From positions 1 to 39,227 of the forward strand of contig CALXLX010000025.1 of the NCBI GenBank assembly GCA_944389315.1: 39,227 nucleotides of DNA, written 5' to 3'. Each line of letters begins with the position of its first letter. The stretch's first letter is position 1. The notes below the pieces were generated by a model. That model saw only the letters and a list, made by a program, of their open reading frames with translations. It was not told where the DNA came from and did no database searches. This stretch comes from an uncultured Opitutales bacterium. GTDB lineage: Bacteria; Verrucomicrobiota; Verrucomicrobiia; Opitutales; Intestinicryptomonadaceae. Of the stretch, positions 35,301-39,227 are shown piece after piece. Made by a program: the position numbers and the translations under genes.

Positions 35301-35691
35301 CGTGCTCGATGAGACCGGCAAAAAGGCTGAGGCCCTGGCTCTCTACAAGCGCGTGACAGAGTTTTCCGACAGGGGAGACGCCGACATCTTGAATTTCTAC
35401 AAGGCTCTTTCCTGGTCTAAACTCGGCAGAAAGGCCGAGGCCGATAAATGCGCCGCCGCTCTCGAAAAGGGCGCCCGCGGGCTCATTGAAAGGGACGGCC
35501 GACTGGACTTCTTCTCTAAATTCGGAGAGCAGAGCCTGAAAGCCAAGCGCGACTCCCGCAACAGGCTTTTGCTTGGGCTTTCCGCGCTTGCCAGGGGCGA
35601 TTCCACCACCGCAAAAGCTGAAATTCAAACAGCCCTTAAACTCAATCCGGACAACATCTGGGCTAAGCACTTTTTAAGCACTATAAAGTAA
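32377..35691 (+). CDS. DUF5107 and TPR repeat protein, exported
   Basis: The 1104-residue protein begins with a signal peptide (MRIKLKRLAFVVGALVAAEISWGG). The first half (about 30-460) matches DUF5107, a galactose-mutarotase-like beta-sandwich: YPYPMYDVLTD, LENEYTSLCVSPELGGRILSATDKET, GGVEWNIPHHHRAS and MLYWANVSVHCNDNYKVIFPP. A linker with PPSDPKGYKT follows, and from about 480 a long array of TPR-like helices (TAMGLRTLKQHRYAEAEKYLKAA, AHYYLGNLLYFSDRKADGLAHWRKAV). The mutarotase-like domain suggests sugar binding or glycan cleavage, and the TPRs protein contacts; both are inferred. GGAG directly abuts the ATG, so the functional ribosome site may be GGGGAG 10 bases upstream. A terminator follows at 35721. 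Confidence 0.88.
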   Translation: MRIKLKRLAFVVGALVAAEISWGGVSVRDEPIVMPTYEIAPADKNPFFFTGRTYQGAAGHVYPYPMYDVLTDTKTDRAYKAVSLENEYTSLCVSPELGGRILSATDKETSYDFFYRQHVVKPALIGMIGAWMSGGVEWNIPHHHRASTQLPVDYRVEKNSDGSATVWIGETELRHRLKWIIGLTVRPGRSYVEATVRIFNNTPFLQSMLYWANVSVHCNDNYKVIFPPRTQFGTQHAKNEFIEWPVGKSRYGDMDCNGMDMTMWKNYPKACSIFAWNFDDDFLAGYDFGADAGTVHVANHHVVNGKKFFLWGNCDSARMWRNMLTDYDGDYLELMVGAFSDNQPDYSWINPGEMREFKQYWYPVTKIGGVKNATVEAAVNLERRSPEKLFVGFNASAKFSGAKVRVLKNGALFFEETVDISPVKPYMRDINVIPSDKTEDFSVSLLDGNGVELVSYAELPLKREPKPETVVPPSDPKGYKTVEELYLAGLRIEQFHNATLNPEDYYAEALRRDPGDARTNTAMGLRTLKQHRYAEAEKYLKAAAGRLTRNYTNAKDVEPLYYLAVLQDRTGRTKEAKDNYWKSTWRAEFKAPAFFALAQIACREGKYREALELADKSLQYNSKNVKAMAMKALILRKLGENSAAEEVLDNALKIDSIDFFAASERAFLDDDPPFGDISRMGNPLQNALETACFYMGAGAFREAQDVLISYADAIGESGSLSPLVNYYIGYCKMRLSDAGAKDSFAAASAAPADYCFPFRAEEIDILNAALEANSSDAKAHYYLGNLLYFSDRKADGLAHWRKAVSIDDGLGIAWRNIGFALGRLGKLGEAISAYEHSIKVLPDNPRAYFELDKLYEAAGKPAKERLALLEKNSAAVAKRDDAIARQIELYIVDGQYSRALDILKKRHFRVWEGGGQIHDTFVDACLLGGLEKLKAKDFGGALELFRLGGTYPRNLEVGRPADGGSLPQSIFYEASVLDETGKKAEALALYKRVTEFSDRGDADILNFYKALSWSKLGRKAEADKCAAALEKGARGLIERDGRLDFFSKFGEQSLKAKRDSRNRLLLGLSALARGDSTTAKAEIQTALKLNPDNIWAKHFLSTIK

Positions 35692-35720
35692 TGCCTTTTT
35701 GAGGCTCTTTTGCCATTCTA

Positions 35721-35755
35721 ATGTGCGGGGGGAGCTTTTTCCCCGCACATTTTTT
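35721..35755 (+). terminator. Rho-independent terminator
   Basis: ATGTGCGGGG pairs perfectly with CCCCGCACAT around a GGAGCTTTTT loop, followed by six T. Confidence 0.9.
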
Positions 35756-35897
35756 ATTTCAACGCAGACGTGTTATCTACCGCACTTAATCAGGTTTGAT
35801 TAAGGAGGGGTAGGGCGGGCAATGGGCTAAATAGCGCCGGCTATGTTTCAGACTGTGGATTTATCCCGCCCGCTTCTTTTCTTGGAGTGCGGAGGGA

Positions 35898-36497
35898 TTA
35901 CAAGTCTTCTATATCCGGGCGCTTCAGCATGAATTTTTTCAGGTTAATCGTCCTTCCGTCCTCGATAAAAGTTCCGTTGCCGACGGCATGAACGCGTTTT
36001 GCCTTGCGCAATTTCGGGTTCAGCCATGCGGTAATCCCCTGTAAAATAAATATGTCGTGCTTCTTAATTCTGTCTACAATCTTGCATTCGATATTCGCTA
36101 TGCATTCTGCCACGAGCGGCGCGCATACATCGCGGGCGGGCAGCGGCGTCAGGCCGCATTCGGCGAATTTATCGTCAACCTCGCCTCCGTCCAGATTTCC
36201 CGTGGATACGGCTTTTTTCAATATGCCTGCCGGAGGAATGGCGAGGACGCATTGGCGTGTCTTCTCAAGAGCCCTGCACGAGTAGTTCCAACTGCCAGTC
36301 ACAAGAGCGAACCTCGCGGCGAAATCCATCGGCATAATCCAACTTAATGCCATGACATTGTTCTTTGAATTGTCCCGAGTCGTTAAAAGAACGAGGTTTC
36401 CGGGCTCTATGAGCATGAACGTCTTGTCTGTTGAGATCTCCTTTAATCCGTTTAAGTTCGGGGCCTTCTGCGCGGGGGTGTCTTGCTTGTTTTTCAT
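35898..36497 (-). CDS. Flavin reductase family protein
   Basis: The 199-residue cytoplasmic protein matches the FMN-binding split-barrel flavin reductase family: PGNLVLLTTRDNSKNNVMALSWIMPMDFAARFALVTGSWNYSCRALEKTRQCVLAIPPAG, then GNLDGGEVDDKFAECGLTPLPARDVCAPLVAECIANIECKIV. Such proteins supply reduced flavin or act as small oxidoreductases; the partner is unknown. It lies 18 bases after a secreted hypothetical gene on the same strand, so they may share a transcript. No terminator with a T tract is obvious downstream. Confidence 0.85.
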   Translation of the reverse strand: MKNKQDTPAQKAPNLNGLKEISTDKTFMLIEPGNLVLLTTRDNSKNNVMALSWIMPMDFAARFALVTGSWNYSCRALEKTRQCVLAIPPAGILKKAVSTGNLDGGEVDDKFAECGLTPLPARDVCAPLVAECIANIECKIVDRIKKHDIFILQGITAWLNPKLRKAKRVHAVGNGTFIEDGRTINLKKFMLKRPDIEDL

Positions 36498-36515
36498 AGA
36501 TTCTCGTATGTTTTA

Positions 36516-37511
36516 TTATTTTTCCAGTGAAGAAATGAGCCTGCCCAGCTGCTTTTTCACATTTGGATCCTTGGAATATTTATGTGTATGTTTCATCATA
36601 TCCAAACATTTTTGATTTACCGCTTTGCCTTTTAAGGCATCGAAAAGCCTGTTTTCGTCATAGCCGTAGGATAATAGGAGGGCGTTTTCCGAAGGAAATT
36701 TAAGCGGCACAGAAGCATAGTAGTTGCTCGAATTGCTTGTGATTTCTATGGTAGAAGGAGTGTGTTTTTTCCCTTTTATCAAGGATTGTTTAAGATATAC
36801 GGTGTATATTCTAACTCCGTTGCTTAATGTTATGGGAATGCTTCCTCCGTCCCAACACATCTCTCCGTAGTAAATAATTTCAAAGTCTTTGCAGGCCTTT
36901 AAAAACATCTCGTAGGATACAGCCTCTTTGGGAACCGCCGGTAAGGGCGGCGAAATCCTTTTCATTTCAAAATACTGTTTTTCCCATAAATTGAGCAGGG
37001 CATTGCGGTCGTTTTCGGATAGGTTGTTTAGACGGCTTGAATAGCCGCAGTTTATCTCGGTGATTTTTTCTATAAATCTTGAGAGAGCCATATTATAAGC
37101 CTCGTCAAAATACAATGGCCCTGACCTTAGAGCCTCGAATAAAATTCTTACATATTTGTCGTCGAGATTGGTATCTACGGGTTTAGGCTTCCTTAATTTT
37201 GATGTATCCACCCCCCTTATGATGAACTCCGAAAATTGTTTTATCTTTGCTTTGCGCAGACTAAGCGGAATATCCTGTCTTTTTAACAGTTCGTCCAATA
37301 CGGAAAACAAGATGCTGGTTATCTCGTCTTCGCTTCTAATTCTCATCTCCAAGCCGTCTCCAATCGCTTCAAATGCAAGAGTATTGCCCATATTGCCGGA
37401 GATTTCCGAGCGGATACATTCGTTTATAATGGCCTTTTCTCCTGCCTCTTTTCCCGACAGGCTGGAACATAAAAGCGGGAATATAAATAGGGCCAAAAGT
37501 TTTGGAAGCAT
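36516..37511 (-). CDS. Secreted protein of unknown function
   Basis: The 331-residue product starts MLPKLLALFIFPLLCSSLSGKE, a signal peptide. The mature protein is mostly helical and charged, with a middle (ISPPLPAVPKEAVSYEMFLKACKDFEIIYYGEMCWDGG) that leads into a strand-rich stretch (SIPITLSNGVRIYTVYLKQSL, TPSTIEITSNSSNYYASVPLKF). No family is recognised. Codon and base use are more AT-rich than the metabolic genes. It lies upstream of the flavin reductase gene and diverges from the small membrane-protein gene at 37669. Confidence 0.75.
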   Translation of the reverse strand: MLPKLLALFIFPLLCSSLSGKEAGEKAIINECIRSEISGNMGNTLAFEAIGDGLEMRIRSEDEITSILFSVLDELLKRQDIPLSLRKAKIKQFSEFIIRGVDTSKLRKPKPVDTNLDDKYVRILFEALRSGPLYFDEAYNMALSRFIEKITEINCGYSSRLNNLSENDRNALLNLWEKQYFEMKRISPPLPAVPKEAVSYEMFLKACKDFEIIYYGEMCWDGGSIPITLSNGVRIYTVYLKQSLIKGKKHTPSTIEITSNSSNYYASVPLKFPSENALLLSYGYDENRLFDALKGKAVNQKCLDMMKHTHKYSKDPNVKKQLGRLISSLEK

Positions 37512-37631
37512 ACTTCTTTAAGCGTAGGCATGCCCATATATTTAGCAAGCCTTTTATCCGCGCGTCTATAGGTATAGTAGAGTGAAATATGGCATTTAGC
37601 GCCGCATGCCCTGCGGTCAGCTAAATTTTGA

Positions 37632-37660
37632 TTGATATAGAATTTCGCGGAGCATAAAAT
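37632..37660 (+). promoter_or_regulatory. Candidate promoter of the small membrane protein gene
   Basis: TTGATA at 37632-37637 and TAAAAT at 37655-37660 are 17 bases apart. The start point would fall within a few bases of the ATG at 37669, implying little or no leader. Confidence 0.45.
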
Positions 37661-37668
37661 TTTCCAAG

Positions 37669-38064
37669 ATGAAGAGATCTATTCGATTTTTTGGCGAGTA
37701 TATTATCCTGATTTTATCTGCGGGTCTGGCTTCTTATGCGTATTTTTGCGCGCTCTTTTATTACTGGTCCTGCTTTGAGTGGTCGCCTTTTGGATACGAG
37801 ACTTGCGGTCTCGAAGTTTTAGTTTGGGCCTTTTCAATTTCTCCGCTTTTGATTTTTTCGCTCATATTAAAAATACTTCTGGTGAAATATTTTCAATATC
37901 CCAAGAGTTTTCTGGTCTCTTTTGTCGCCCTATCGGCGATTTTATATATATTTATGTTTAGTAAAGGATTGGGGCAGGGGATAATGTCCGTATTATTTAT
38001 TATTAGAGAAATATCTGTCTCTGTTTATTCGGCGATTATTGTTTCTCTCAGGAGGAAGCCGTAG
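37669..38064 (+). CDS. Small integral membrane protein of unknown function
   Basis: The 131-residue protein is almost entirely hydrophobic, with about four membrane segments (IILILSAGLASYAYFCALFYYW, VLVWAFSISPLLIFSLILKILLV, FLVSFVALSAILYIFMF, and a less regular VLFIIREISVSVYSAIIVSL). It has a short basic end (RRKP) likely on the cytoplasmic side. No family is recognised. It lies between a divergent secreted hypothetical and an insertion element, in AT-richer DNA. Confidence 0.65.
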   Translation: MKRSIRFFGEYIILILSAGLASYAYFCALFYYWSCFEWSPFGYETCGLEVLVWAFSISPLLIFSLILKILLVKYFQYPKSFLVSFVALSAILYIFMFSKGLGQGIMSVLFIIREISVSVYSAIIVSLRRKP

Positions 38065-38236
38065 GCTGTAAATATCTGCGTTTTTGCCGTTTGATCCATG
38101 GCTATATGCGGCAAAAGTATGTTTAAAAGAGTTATTGCCTTTGCGGTGGGCCGGAAATTTATCGCTCTACGTCAAAGATTGTGGAATGAGGGTAGAAGAA
38201 GAAAAAAAGGGAGGCAAAGAGGACGGAAGTCCTACA

Positions 38237-39227
38237 ATGCCTCTGATGCTATTTAATTTTTATAGAGTAATACGAAGTTGGCGAAATGGTCGAGACTTTT
38301 TTGCGAAGTTAGAATACAAACAAGACGGTATACCGTCTTGTCGCGGGTGCGGGCATAAGAAGGTTGTATTTTACGACCACTATTACAGGAAAGCAAAATT
38401 AGCGTCGATAGATGGGCGGATATACGATGTAATCATAAAGGCGCGTCGATACCGGTGTCAGAAATGCGGAAGAATTTATCGAGAGCCGATACGGGGGTTG
38501 AAGAGCAACAAGCGGATATCGGAGAACGCCAAGGATGAAATTATCGACAAATACCTTGACGGAACGACGAACAAGAAGATATCGAAAAGGTTGAGGGTAT
38601 CACAGAGTACGGTGGAAAGAGTAATCCACGAACGGTTTGAACTAAAGGTCAAGGAGCAACTAAGTTATGAATGTCCATCAATCATCGGTATTGATGAACA
38701 TACCATACATAAGGGCTACAAGTTTGCAACAACGATAGCGGATTTAACGCATCATAGGGTATACGATGTGATAGAGGGCAAATCGCGCAACTTAGTGGAA
38801 AGCAAGTTGATGAGCTACAAGGGGAGAGATAGAGTAAAAGTTGTGTGTATGGATTTAAGCAGCAGCTACCGAAGCATAGTAAGGCGGTGTTTTCCGAAAG
38901 CAAAAATAGTGGCGGACAGGTTCCACGTTATAAGATTGGTTTTGTATCACTTTATGGAGTTTTGCAAACAAGCACAAGAAGAGGTAAAATGGAACAGGAA
39001 ACTGACCTACCCATTGCGAAAACGTGGAGATAGGTTGAACTCCGAAGAGCTTGAGCGATTGGAAAAGTTTTTTGAGAACAATCCCGCGATAAAGTTGGCT
39101 TACGAGTTTAAGGAAAGGTTATGCGAGTTGCTGAACAGGAAACATCAAACGGCAAAGGAATGTATGAGGAATATAAAGGAACTGAAAGGAATGATGAAAG
39201 AGATGAAATACGAAGCGACACAAGAGT
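38237..39227 (+). CDS. ISL3-type transposase, 3' end outside window
   Basis: An uninterrupted frame of 330 codons runs off the right edge. The N-terminus carries a zinc-finger pair (CRGCGHKK and RCQKCGRIY), then a helix-turn-helix (DGTTNKKISKRLRVSQSTVERVIHERF). The DDE catalytic core follows: IGIDEHTIHKG (Asp153), VVCMDLSSSYRSIVRRCFP (Asp206) and IVADRFHVIRLV (Asp227 next to the second catalytic strand). The last acidic residue is beyond the window. This order matches the ISL3 family. An in-frame ATG at 38186 would add 17 residues. Codon use favours CGA and CGG for Arg more than neighbouring genes, as expected of a mobile gene. The right end and inverted repeats are not visible. Confidence 0.9.
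   Translation, partial: MPLMLFNFYRVIRSWRNGRDFFAKLEYKQDGIPSCRGCGHKKVVFYDHYYRKAKLASIDGRIYDVIIKARRYRCQKCGRIYREPIRGLKSNKRISENAKDEIIDKYLDGTTNKKISKRLRVSQSTVERVIHERFELKVKEQLSYECPSIIGIDEHTIHKGYKFATTIADLTHHRVYDVIEGKSRNLVESKLMSYKGRDRVKVVCMDLSSSYRSIVRRCFPKAKIVADRFHVIRLVLYHFMEFCKQAQEEVKWNRKLTYPLRKRGDRLNSEELERLEKFFENNPAIKLAYEFKERLCELLNRKHQTAKECMRNIKELKGMMKEMKYEATQE
38320..38341. repeat. Perfect 22-bp palindrome inside the transposase gene
   Basis: The arms ACAAGACGGTA and TACCGTCTTGT are perfectly complementary with no spacer. The palindrome lies in the coding segment for KQDGIPSCR, just before the first zinc-finger cysteines. Confidence 0.85.

Larger units (their letters stand above)
38065..39227 (+). 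mobile_element. Insertion sequence, ISL3 family, partial
   Basis: The transposase gene at 38237 marks an insertion element that continues past the window. The left terminus should lie between 38065 and 38236, but without the right end the inverted repeat cannot be defined. A small AGGAC-GGAA-GTCCT hairpin lies just before the transposase ATG. Confidence 0.7.

Noticed and set aside
35785..35804. Inverted repeat CTTAATCA-GGTT-TGATTAAG as a terminator or operator
   Set aside because: No T tract on either strand and it lies between convergent genes, so neither role is supported.
1..39227. CRISPR array, phage genes or a defence island
   Set aside because: No spaced direct repeats, phage structural genes or restriction/nuclease modules were seen; the only mobile gene is the transposase at the right edge.

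Overview
The window looks like a chromosome segment from a Verrucomicrobia/Lentisphaerae-type (PVC) glycan degrader. Base composition is close to even. Many genes encode exported proteins: classical signal peptides, lipoproteins and twin-arginine lipoproteins. The gene set (Gfo/Idh oxidoreductases with Tat signals, a type I sulfatase, GH42, GH16 with discoidin modules, DUF5107-TPR, very large secreted proteins of unknown family) is typical of that superphylum. Ile is written mostly as ATA. The lineage call is an inference; no rRNA or universal marker is present.

Layout. 1-6141: two large secreted paralogues of unknown family, the first cut by the window edge. 6609-9386: tandem Tat-lipoprotein Gfo/Idh/MocA oxidoreductases. 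9506-13266: a type I sulfatase on the minus strand, divergent from a small zinc-ribbon gene that overlaps a SulP anion transporter. 13478-15574: an exported GH42 beta-galactosidase. 15711-16634: a DUF362 protein. 17009-19108: a FadL-type outer-membrane porin divergent from a TetR regulator, with two similar 18-bp operators between them. 19160-21428: two paralogous small secreted proteins of unknown family; the second is out of frame by one base at an A6 tract directly after its ATG. 21557-22396: an exported TIM-barrel isomerase-like lipoprotein behind a perfect LacI-type palindrome. 22748-24393: an overlapping PIG-L deacetylase/nagB pair. 24611-27763: a GPP34 protein, mtaB and an Mrp-type P-loop protein. 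27856-27926: tRNA-Gln(UUG). 28072-30216: a GH16 protein whose catalytic domain is split by discoidin sequence. 30380-38064: a GT2, a small secreted protein, a 1104-aa DUF5107/TPR protein, a flavin reductase, a secreted hypothetical and a small membrane protein. 38237-end: an ISL3-type transposase cut by the right edge.

How the genes may work together (inference). GH16, GH42, the sulfatase and perhaps the large secreted proteins could cut sulfated or galactose-rich glycans outside the cytoplasm. The two exported Gfo/Idh proteins plus the exported isomerase could form an extracytoplasmic oxidise/rearrange route on sugars. PIG-L and NagB would take amino sugars into glycolysis. FadL/TetR suggests regulated uptake of hydrophobic compounds. 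The least explained parts are the large secreted pair, the small secreted pair with its frameshift, and the domain-in-domain GH16.
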